From the NCBI GenBank assembly GCA_031556335.1, contig JAVBTE010000180.1, forward strand, positions 1 through 9,558: a stretch of DNA of 9,558 nucleotides, given 5' to 3'. A program made the position numbers and the translations under genes. The DNA is from Limiplasma sp031556335 (GTDB taxonomy: Bacteria > Bacillota > Clostridia > Christensenellales > Aristaeellaceae). The number at the start of each line of letters is the position of its first letter. The stretch's first letter is position 1. Of the stretch, positions 1 through 5,034 are shown one piece after another. The notes under the pieces are model-generated. The model had not been told where the DNA came from and did not search any database. It saw only the letters and a program-made list of their open reading frames with translations.

Positions 1-870
1 GAAGAACTGATCGTGCTGAACATGGACGAGGCCGGAACCCCCGGCTTTGAAGAAAACTCCTTCTTTCAGGCCCGCTGGATTCAGGTGACCGCCACCATCG
101 ACGGCACCCACGACGTTACCCTGCAAGTGGTGCTGGACGACGACCACAAGCCCAACGCCAAGGACAAGACCATTTTCAAAAAAACCGCCAAAAAAGTCTC
201 CGGCCAGTATACCTCTCCTGAAATTTTTCTGGATTTCACCGGCTCCGGCATCGCGCCCTACCGGATCGACCTGCTCGTCGACGGCACTTTGGTAAAAACC
301 GCCGATATCCACCGCATGCTGCTGAACCTGGCGGGGAACACCGCCTGCCTGCGGGGCGTTCGCTTCCGGGACATCAGCAAGGACAAAACGGACAAGTGGT
401 TCACCTTCCGTCCCATCGACCTGCACGCCGCCCGGGAGGGCCACGCCCTCGACCTGGTGGGCAGCAACATGTACCTCATCGGCCAGCTCATCATTCACCG
501 GGACGGGGACCAAATCATGTTCCAGCTGATGGACTATGACGAGATGAACCCCGTCACCCAGGAAACCGACGAGTACGACCTGGACGAGCACTTGCATTCC
601 CACGCCGTTACAGACCACAACTTCCAGTTCTCGGACATCCGGGTGGGCATCTACCACAAGTTTGGCGAAATCAGCGACGTATCCCGGTCCGCCATTTCCA
701 AAAACATCATCATGGGCAAGTGGTACGACCTGAAAAAGCTGTCCGCCAACGGAACGGTGCTGCTGTACCTGAACGCCCGCGTCAGCTATAACCCCAACGG
801 GCTTCCCCGGGTAAACGCCACCCAAAACAAGGGCGCCCTCATGAAAATGATGGACGCTTTCGCGTATTGA
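1..870 (+). CDS. Unrecognised protein, C-terminal part (5' end outside window)
   Basis: The frame is open from base 1 to a TGA at 868-870, so 289 residues are visible and the start lies upstream of the window. I do not recognise the family. The visible part is charged, rich in Asp, Lys and His, with alternating stretches that look like beta-strands (for example VTLQVVLDDD and PYRIDLLVDG), and it has no obvious membrane segment. It has no Walker, zinc-finger or helix-turn-helix motif that I can see. Possible in-frame starts at 13 (GTG) and 22 (ATG) have no ribosome binding site, which supports a cut gene rather than a local start. The next gene is preceded by its own promoter, so this gene is probably a separate transcription unit. 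That it is a real gene is fairly certain from the long open frame and from GC-rich third codon positions; its function is unknown. Confidence 0.8.
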   Translation, partial: EELIVLNMDEAGTPGFEENSFFQARWIQVTATIDGTHDVTLQVVLDDDHKPNAKDKTIFKKTAKKVSGQYTSPEIFLDFTGSGIAPYRIDLLVDGTLVKTADIHRMLLNLAGNTACLRGVRFRDISKDKTDKWFTFRPIDLHAAREGHALDLVGSNMYLIGQLIIHRDGDQIMFQLMDYDEMNPVTQETDEYDLDEHLHSHAVTDHNFQFSDIRVGIYHKFGEISDVSRSAISKNIIMGKWYDLKKLSANGTVLLYLNARVSYNPNGLPRVNATQNKGALMKMMDAFAY

Positions 871-906
871 TTTTTTGTACTATCCCTGTTTTTCAGAAAA
901 ACACCC

Positions 907-934
907 TTGACAGCCCCAATAACTATTGTACAAT
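907..934 (+). promoter_or_regulatory. Sigma-A type promoter of the lysine importer operon
   Basis: A perfect -35 box TTGACA (907-912) is followed after 16 bases by TACAAT (929-934). Transcription should begin near 941, about 30 bases before the riboswitch aptamer. The transcript would first form a small hairpin (CCGGA 945-949 with TCCGG 968-972, and GTGG 952-955 with CCAC 960-963 inside it). The position directly ahead of a lysine riboswitch supports the call. Confidence 0.75.
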
Positions 935-969
935 ATAGGGGAAACCGGACAGTGGCTTGCCACGCGTTC

Positions 970-1142
970 CGGCTGAATAGAGGCGCGGATCATCAAAAGT
1001 ACCCTTGCGGAGCCTTCAACAGGCGTTGATGCAGGGCGAAAGGGATATTCGCCGAAATAAAAGGACCCGTTGAACTCCTTTTGTTGGGCAACGAAAGAAC
1101 ATTTCGTTGACTGTCACGGCTTGCCGTGGGGCGCTATTCGTT
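970..1142 (+). promoter_or_regulatory. Lysine riboswitch (L box) aptamer
   Basis: This leader carries the conserved parts of the lysine riboswitch in the right order: TAGAGGCGCG (978-987), AAGTA followed by GGAG, GGCGAAAGGG then CGCCGAA (1035-1056), and ACTGTCAC (1110-1117). The helices can be drawn by eye. P1 pairs GAATAG (975-980) with CTATTC (1134-1139). P2 pairs CATCAA (991-996) with TTGATG (1026-1031). P3 pairs AAAAGGA (1059-1065) with TCCTTTT (1076-1082). P4 pairs CAACGAAA (1089-1096) with TTTCGTTG (1102-1109). P5 pairs CACGG (1115-1119) with CCGTG (1124-1128). The L2 loop TTCAAC (1015-1020) is exactly complementary to the L3 loop GTTGAA (1069-1074), which matches the kissing loops known in this class. 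In this family lysine binding stabilises P1 and lets a downstream terminator form. The genes behind it encode an amino acid importer, as is common for this riboswitch. Confidence 0.95.
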
Positions 1143-1160
1143 TTTATCAGCAGATAGAAG

Positions 1161-1194
1161 CAGTGAAGGCGTCCATGACGCTTTCACTGTTTTT
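1161..1194 (+). terminator. Riboswitch-controlled intrinsic terminator
   Basis: A 13-bp stem (1161-1173 with 1177-1189, one G-T wobble) with the loop CAT is followed by TTTTT (1190-1194). It lies directly between the lysine aptamer and the binding-protein gene, so it is the expression platform. A competing hairpin can be drawn from 1137-1148 pairing with 1153-1167. It would use bases from the 3' strand of P1 and from the 5' arm of this terminator, as expected for an antiterminator that forms when lysine is scarce. Confidence 0.9.
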
Positions 1195-1220
1195 GCTGCA
1201 ATACGGAGGAGGAAATTACG

Positions 1221-2030
1221 ATGCGGAAACTGCTTGCGATGTTGCTTGTTCTGGTCATGTCCCTGTCCCTTACGGCCGCTTTGGCGGAGGGCGCCTTCCG
1301 GGTAGGTATGGAGTGCAACTATGCCCCCTTCAACTGGACCCAGGCGGAGCCCGGCGAGTTTACCGTGCCCATTGAGGGCGGCGCCGGTTATGCCGACGGC
1401 TACGACGTGCAAATTGCCCGGAAGATTGCCGAAGGCCTTGGCAAAGAGCTGGTGATTGTGAAAACCGAATGGGACGGCCTGCCCATGGGCGTTACCAGCG
1501 GCATGTTCGACGCCATCATCGCCGGCATGAGCCCCACCGCCGAGCGCAAAGCCACCCTGGATTTTTCCGACGCCTACTACACCAGCGACCTGGTGGTGGT
1601 GGTGAAGAAGGACGGCGCTTTTGCCGCCGCCAAAAGCCTGGACGCGCTCTCCGGCGCGAAAATCACCGGCCAGCTGAACACCTTCCACTATTCCGTCATC
1701 GGCCAGATCCCCGGCGTGGATCAGGCCACCGCCATGGAAACCTTCCCCGCCATGATCGTGGCCCTGCAAAGCGGCGCCATCGACGGCTATGTGGCGGAGC
1801 GGCCCGGCGCGGAAGCCGACACCAAGGCCAACCCGGACCTGACCTATGTGCTTTTTGACGAAGGCAAAGGCTTCCAGGCTTCCGAGGACGATGTTTCCAT
1901 CGCCGTGGGCCTGATGAAGGGAAGCCCGCTGACCGCCGACATCAACAAAGTGCTGGCCGAACTGGACCACGACACCCGGCTCCAGATGATGCTGGACGCC
2001 ACGGCCCGCCAGCCGCTGAACGCGGAGTAA
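1221..2030 (+). CDS. Amino acid (probably lysine) ABC transporter substrate-binding protein
   Basis: The 269-residue product belongs to the SBP_bac_3 family of binding proteins for polar amino acids. It would capture the substrate outside the cell and hand it to the permease encoded next. Residues 1-22 form a signal peptide (MRK, a hydrophobic core, then ALA), with likely cleavage after Ala22. Family hallmarks follow: YAPFNW (34-39), DGYDVQIARKIAEGLG (59-74), and AGMSPTAERKATLDFSDAYY (101-120), whose Arg109 sits where this family binds the substrate carboxylate. The hinge and second lobe include IDGYVAERPGAEA (187-199). The start is fixed by GGAGGAGG at 1205-1212. Oddly there is no lipobox cysteine, although Gram-positive binding proteins are usually lipoproteins. 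The lysine riboswitch upstream is the main reason to propose lysine; the fold alone would also fit arginine, glutamine or cystine. Confidence 0.92.
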   Translation: MRKLLAMLLVLVMSLSLTAALAEGAFRVGMECNYAPFNWTQAEPGEFTVPIEGGAGYADGYDVQIARKIAEGLGKELVIVKTEWDGLPMGVTSGMFDAIIAGMSPTAERKATLDFSDAYYTSDLVVVVKKDGAFAAAKSLDALSGAKITGQLNTFHYSVIGQIPGVDQATAMETFPAMIVALQSGAIDGYVAERPGAEADTKANPDLTYVLFDEGKGFQASEDDVSIAVGLMKGSPLTADINKVLAELDHDTRLQMMLDATARQPLNAE

Positions 2031-2066
2031 AAAGAAGCCGGGCAGAGGCATTCTTCTGTCCTGTTC

Positions 2067-2119
2067 ATGGGGAACGCCGGGGAAGGCACGCCTTTGCCCG
2101 CGTTCCCCATCGCGTTTTT
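2067..2119 (+). terminator. Hairpin with T-run between binding-protein and permease genes
   Basis: ATGGGGAACG (2067-2076) pairs perfectly with CGTTCCCCAT (2101-2110). Further inner pairing is possible (AAGG 2083-2086 with CCTT 2091-2094, and GGG with CCC). A T-run (2115-2119) follows four bases after the stem. This resembles a leaky terminator or a 3'-protecting hairpin. Either would give more binding protein than permease and ATPase, a stoichiometry known in many ABC importer operons. No new promoter is visible before the permease, so complete termination is unlikely. Confidence 0.55.
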
Positions 2120-2147
2120 CTAACCTTCCCTGCAAGGAGTGACGTTC

Positions 2148-2936
2148 ATGCCCTCCACGTTTTTCGGTTGGGTTCAGTTTATTCTGGACAAGTACGGTTC
2201 CCTGTTTTTGCTGGGCGCCCGGAACACGCTGATCGTGGCCCTTTCCGGCACCATCATCGGCTTTTTCATCGGGCTTTTGGTGGCCATACTGCGCACCATT
2301 CCCCTGCGCCCCAAAGACACGCTTTTGAAAAAAGCCCCCGTCAAATGCCTTTCCTTTCTGCTGGGGGTCTACATCGAGGTGTTTCGCGGCACGCCCATGA
2401 TCGTTCAGGCCATGGTCATCTACTATGGCGCGCTGCAATACCTGCAGCTTCGGATGGACGTGATGGTGGCGGCCATTTTCATTGTTTCCATCAATACCGG
2501 CGCGTATATGGCGGAAATCATCCGCGGCGGCATCATCAGCGTGGACAAGGGGCAGACCGAGGCCTCCGAGGCCATTGGCATGACCCACTGGCAAACCATG
2601 GTCAACGTGGTGCTGCCCCAGGCGGTGCGCAACATTATGCCCTCCATCGGCAACGAGTTTGTGGTGAACATCAAAGACTCCAGCGTGCTGAACGTGATTT
2701 CCGTCAGCGAGCTGTTTTTTATGAGCAAGTCCGCCGCCGGCACCTACATGCGCTACTTTGAGGTGTTCGCCATCACCGCCGCCGTTTACCTGTTCCTGAC
2801 CTACTCAATCACCCGCATTTTGCGCCTGATTGAAAAGAAAATGGACGGCAGCGCCACCTACACCATCCACGGCTCCCAAACCCATTCCAAAAGCGCCATC
2901 ACCCCGCCGAAAGGAGGCGCCCGCCATGCAAGATAA
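2148..2936 (+). CDS. Amino acid ABC transporter permease (HisM/GlnP type)
   Basis: The 262-residue integral membrane protein forms the channel of the importer, probably as a homodimer because only one permease gene is present. I chose ATG at 2148 because AAGGAG (2134-2139) lies 8 bases before it; the in-frame GTG at 2139 overlaps that site. Hydrophobic spans are visible at about residues 20-48, 68-100, 104-130 and 203-225. The cytoplasmic EAA loop that docks on the ATPase is clear at about 138-166 (TEASEAIGMTHWQ followed by VLPQAVRNIMPSIGNEF). The segment FRGTPMIVQ (79-87) and the KDSSVLNVIS stretch (176-185) are typical of the polar amino acid permease family. The C-terminus carries a basic, low-complexity extension of about 30 residues. 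Its last 11 bases overlap the start of the ATPase gene, pointing to translational coupling. Confidence 0.93.
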   Translation: MPSTFFGWVQFILDKYGSLFLLGARNTLIVALSGTIIGFFIGLLVAILRTIPLRPKDTLLKKAPVKCLSFLLGVYIEVFRGTPMIVQAMVIYYGALQYLQLRMDVMVAAIFIVSINTGAYMAEIIRGGIISVDKGQTEASEAIGMTHWQTMVNVVLPQAVRNIMPSIGNEFVVNIKDSSVLNVISVSELFFMSKSAAGTYMRYFEVFAITAAVYLFLTYSITRILRLIEKKMDGSATYTIHGSQTHSKSAITPPKGGARHAR

Positions 2937-3672
2937 AGCGCCTGCCCCGGTTTTGGATATCCAGCATCTGCAAAAAAGCTTTGGCGACAACGAGGTGCTC
3001 AAGGACATCTCCTTTTCCGTTCAGGAAGGCGATATCACTTGCATCATCGGCTCCTCCGGTTCCGGCAAAAGCACGCTGTTGCGCTGCATCAACTACCTGG
3101 AAACCCCCACCGCCGGCACCATCCTGTTCCACGGCAAAAACGCCGAAACCCAGTGGAGCCGCGCGGAATACCACGCCAAGGTGGGCATGGTGTTCCAGTC
3201 TTTCAACCTGTTCAACAACATGAGCGTTTTGGCCAACTGCATGGCCGGGCAGCAACGGGTTTTAAAGCGCGGCAAGCAGGAAGCCCGGGAAAACGCCCTG
3301 CTCTACCTGGAAAAGGTGGGCATGGCCCCTTACCGGGACGCCCGCCCGGCACAGCTTTCCGGCGGCCAAAAGCAGCGCGTGGCCATCGCCCGGGCCCTGG
3401 CCATGAACCCGGAAGTGCTGCTGTTTGACGAACCCACCAGCGCCCTGGACCCGGAAATGGTCGGCGAGGTGCTGACCGTGATCCGCACCCTGGCCGAAAC
3501 CGGCCTTACCATGCTGGTGGTGACCCACGAAATGGCCTTTGCCAAGGACGTGTGCAGCCGGGTCATCTTTATGGACGCGGGCGTCATCGCCGAGGACGCG
3601 CCGCCCTCCGAAATCTTTACCAACCCCAAGCAAGCCAGAACCCGGGAGTTTTTGGGCCGAATTTTGGGGTAA
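2926..3672 (+). CDS. Amino acid ABC transporter ATP-binding protein (GlnQ/HisP type)
   Basis: The 248-residue ATPase powers the importer on the cytoplasmic face. All motifs are intact: Walker A GSSGSGKST (42-50), Q-loop with Gln91 in MVFQSFNLF, signature LSGGQ (144-148), Walker B VLLFDEP (164-170), D-loop SALD (172-175) and the switch His201 in VTHEM. The length is normal for the polar amino acid subfamily. The start at ATG 2926 is set by AAGGAGG (2911-2917) eight bases upstream; a longer in-frame reading from 2830 lies inside the permease gene and is not needed. It overlaps the permease by 11 bases and is therefore the third gene of the riboswitch-controlled operon. No terminator follows its stop codon before the next gene. 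Confidence 0.95.
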   Translation: MQDKAPAPVLDIQHLQKSFGDNEVLKDISFSVQEGDITCIIGSSGSGKSTLLRCINYLETPTAGTILFHGKNAETQWSRAEYHAKVGMVFQSFNLFNNMSVLANCMAGQQRVLKRGKQEARENALLYLEKVGMAPYRDARPAQLSGGQKQRVAIARALAMNPEVLLFDEPTSALDPEMVGEVLTVIRTLAETGLTMLVVTHEMAFAKDVCSRVIFMDAGVIAEDAPPSEIFTNPKQARTREFLGRILG

Positions 3673-3683
3673 TTTAGGAGCAC

Positions 3684-3767
3684 ATGGAAGAAAAACCCTC
3701 TCTCTTGCGTTGTAATGGCAACGGCGTTTCTGCCCAGGCTCATCCATCTCAAATGCCAAAGAAATGA
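3684..3767 (+). CDS. Possible 27-codon small ORF
   Basis: In the 104-base gap after the ATPase gene, ATG at 3684 opens a frame of 27 codons ending at TGA 3765-3767. It starts MEEKPSLLRCNGNG and ends HPSQMPKK. AGGAG lies at 3676-3680, only three bases before the ATG, which is closer than usual. The peptide has one Cys, no hydrophobic stretch and no family I can name. It could be a leader peptide for the SH3 gene nine bases downstream, or chance. Low confidence. Confidence 0.2.
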   Translation: MEEKPSLLRCNGNGVSAQAHPSQMPKK

Positions 3768-3776
3768 GGGGTCCCC

Positions 3777-4775
3777 ATGAAAAAGGTTTTGCCCTGCCTG
3801 CTTTGCCTGCTTCTGCTTGCGTCTCTGCTTCCTTTGTCCGCCTTGGCGGTCGACTCCCTCGAATGTTTTGTGGTGAACAACCCCAACCCCGCCGACCGCC
3901 TGCACTTGCGGGCTAAGCCGGATGAAAACGCCACTTCCCTGGGCAAGTACTACAACGGCACCCAGGTGGAACTGCTGGAGGACGTCGGGAACGGCTGGTA
4001 CAAAGTCAGCGTGGGAAGCTATGGCATGGACGGCGGCATGGGCATTTACGGCTGCTATATGAAAAAGCAATACCTGGCCTCCGGCAAGGCGGGGGACGCC
4101 GTCACCAACAGGATGCCCCGGTATGTGTCCACCTCCTCTTCCTGGAAATTGTACTCTTCCATTGGCATAGACGGAAACGGCGGGTATTTCCTTGACAAAA
4201 AGCTCTTCAATACCTACGGCAATGGCATCGAAGTGGAACTGATGGGCTTTTCCAACGAATGGTGGCACATCCGCTTTGCGGACGGCAGCGTGACGGGCTT
4301 TGTTCCGGCCAACTCTCCCCAATTCAAAAAGCCCCAAACTGCCACCGTATCCAATACGAACCCTTCCGACCGCCTGAACCTGCGGACCAGCGCCAGTAAA
4401 AATGCCGCTTCCATCGGCAAGTATTACTCCGGCGTAAAGGTAACCATCCTCGGTTACGCTGGGGACAACCGCTGGGCCAAGGTGCAAATTGGCAGCGTTA
4501 CCGGCTATATGGACGTAAACTACCTGGCGACCAACGACGCCGCCCAAAAAAAGGTAAAATCCGCCTGCCCCGTGGTGCAGGTGAAAAATCCCATTTCCAC
4601 CCAGCACCTAAACCTGCGGAAGCTTCCCAGCGAATCCGCCGCTTCCCTGGGGCGCTACACGAACGGCACCTCCGTCACCGTGCTGGGCATCGGCCCCACC
4701 TGGTATCACGTGGAAGTGGACGGCATAAACGGATTCATGATGGCCAAGTACCTGGACCCGAAACTTCCGCAGTAA
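3777..4775 (+). CDS. Secreted protein with four SH3-like (SH3b) repeats
   Basis: The 332-residue product has a signal peptide (MKKVLPCLLCLLLLASL, then SALA, with cleavage near residue 24) and is otherwise built from bacterial SH3 repeats, a fold that often binds cell-wall peptides. Clear repeats lie at about 29-100, 189-250 and 265-326. Each has the pattern L-x-LR, then A-x-SLG-x-Y-x-(N/S)G, a V-x-(V/I)L core, W-x-x-V and a closing G-(Y/F)-M/C with YL. A fourth, diverged repeat at about 112-178 keeps the WWHIRFADG and GFVPA parts but lacks the LR motif. No catalytic domain (NlpC/P60, amidase, peptidase) is present, so it is probably a wall-binding or scaffolding protein. ATG 3777 is preceded by GAGGGG in the palindrome GGGGTCCCC (3768-3776). 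No separate promoter is obvious, so read-through from the importer operon is possible. Confidence 0.88.
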   Translation: MKKVLPCLLCLLLLASLLPLSALAVDSLECFVVNNPNPADRLHLRAKPDENATSLGKYYNGTQVELLEDVGNGWYKVSVGSYGMDGGMGIYGCYMKKQYLASGKAGDAVTNRMPRYVSTSSSWKLYSSIGIDGNGGYFLDKKLFNTYGNGIEVELMGFSNEWWHIRFADGSVTGFVPANSPQFKKPQTATVSNTNPSDRLNLRTSASKNAASIGKYYSGVKVTILGYAGDNRWAKVQIGSVTGYMDVNYLATNDAAQKKVKSACPVVQVKNPISTQHLNLRKLPSESAASLGRYTNGTSVTVLGIGPTWYHVEVDGINGFMMAKYLDPKLPQ

Positions 4776-4778
4776 CGC

Positions 4779-4820
4779 GGGGCGGGGTGGGGACGGGGAC
4801 GGACGAAGGACGAAGGACGA
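4779..4820 (+). repeat. G-quadruplex motif followed by a 7-base tandem repeat
   Basis: Three bases after the SH3 gene's stop codon come four G-runs of four: 4779-4782, 4784-4787, 4789-4792 and 4795-4798, with loops C, T and AC. This fits a strong four-tier quadruplex motif on the coding strand, in DNA or in the mRNA 3' end. It is followed by GGACGAA repeated at 4801-4807 and 4808-4814, plus a partial copy to 4820. No gene is visible here. Confidence 0.6.
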
Positions 4821-4823
4821 TTG

Positions 4824-4860
4824 CGGGGGGACCTTCTTTTTGCAAAAGAAGGTCCCCCCG
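4824..4860. repeat. Perfect 17-bp inverted repeat, 3-base loop
   Basis: Bases 4824-4840 (C, six Gs, then ACCTTCTTTT) pair without mismatch with 4844-4860 around the loop TGC. Neither side carries a proper T-run beyond the stem, so it is not a standard terminator, although it may stop or stabilise transcripts. Such long perfect hairpins between genes are often members of dispersed REP-like repeat families in Clostridia; whether this one is repeated in its genome cannot be seen from one copy. Confidence 0.65.
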
Positions 4861-4899
4861 AACCCCCTCCAAGAAAACCGCATAGAACAAAATAATGAT

Positions 4900-4932
4900 A
4901 AAAGGCTGTGCTACATGTAAGCACAGCCTTTT
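4900..4932. terminator. Bidirectional intrinsic terminator between convergent genes
   Basis: AAAAGGCTGTGCT (4900-4912) pairs perfectly with AGCACAGCCTTTT (4920-4932) around a 7-base loop. Rightward transcripts from the SH3 gene end in TTTT at the stem base. Leftward transcripts from nfnB end in a longer T-rich stretch (the complement of 4890-4903). It lies between convergent genes and should serve both, more strongly for nfnB. Confidence 0.85.
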
Positions 4933-4944
4933 GATGTTCTTCCT

Positions 4945-5030
4945 CTGACCGCGTGAAACGCGGTCAGTAATGGGTTCAGGGGCTTTGCCCCTGGTGGGGT
5001 GCAGGGGTGAAACCCCTGCCGTCCCCCCAC
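4945..5030. repeat. Cluster of three GC-rich hairpins downstream of nfnB
   Basis: Three inverted repeats stand in a row. CTGACCGCG (4945-4953) pairs with CGCGGTCAG (4959-4967). CAGGGGC (4977-4983) pairs with GCCCCTG (4987-4993). GCAGGGGT (5001-5008) pairs with ACCCCTGC (5012-5019), and its outer arms GTGGGG (4994-4999) and CCCCAC (5025-5030) can pair too. No T-runs follow the stems. The stack starts four bases after the nfnB stop codon on the leftward transcript and resembles a REP-like or 3'-end protecting element. I see no gene in this stretch. Confidence 0.6.
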
Positions 5031-5034
5031 GTCG

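Noticed and set aside
887..903. AT-rich hairpin TGTTTTT/AAAAACA after the first gene
   Set aside because: The stem is only seven weak pairs with no T-run after it, so it is not a credible terminator.
1070..1375. 101-codon open frame through the riboswitch
   Set aside because: It starts inside the aptamer, crosses the terminator and overlaps the binding-protein gene in another frame.
1134..2594. 486-codon open frame on the minus strand
   Set aside because: It runs antisense to the binding-protein and permease genes, crosses the terminator, is Gly/His-rich and lacks any family motif; it is a by-product of GC-rich third positions.
3330..4607. 425-codon open frame on the minus strand
   Set aside because: It is antisense to the ATPase and SH3 genes, both of which have strong family evidence.
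4801..4860. Possible CRISPR-like repeats
   Set aside because: The repeat unit is 7 bases in direct tandem without spacers, and the larger element is a single palindrome.
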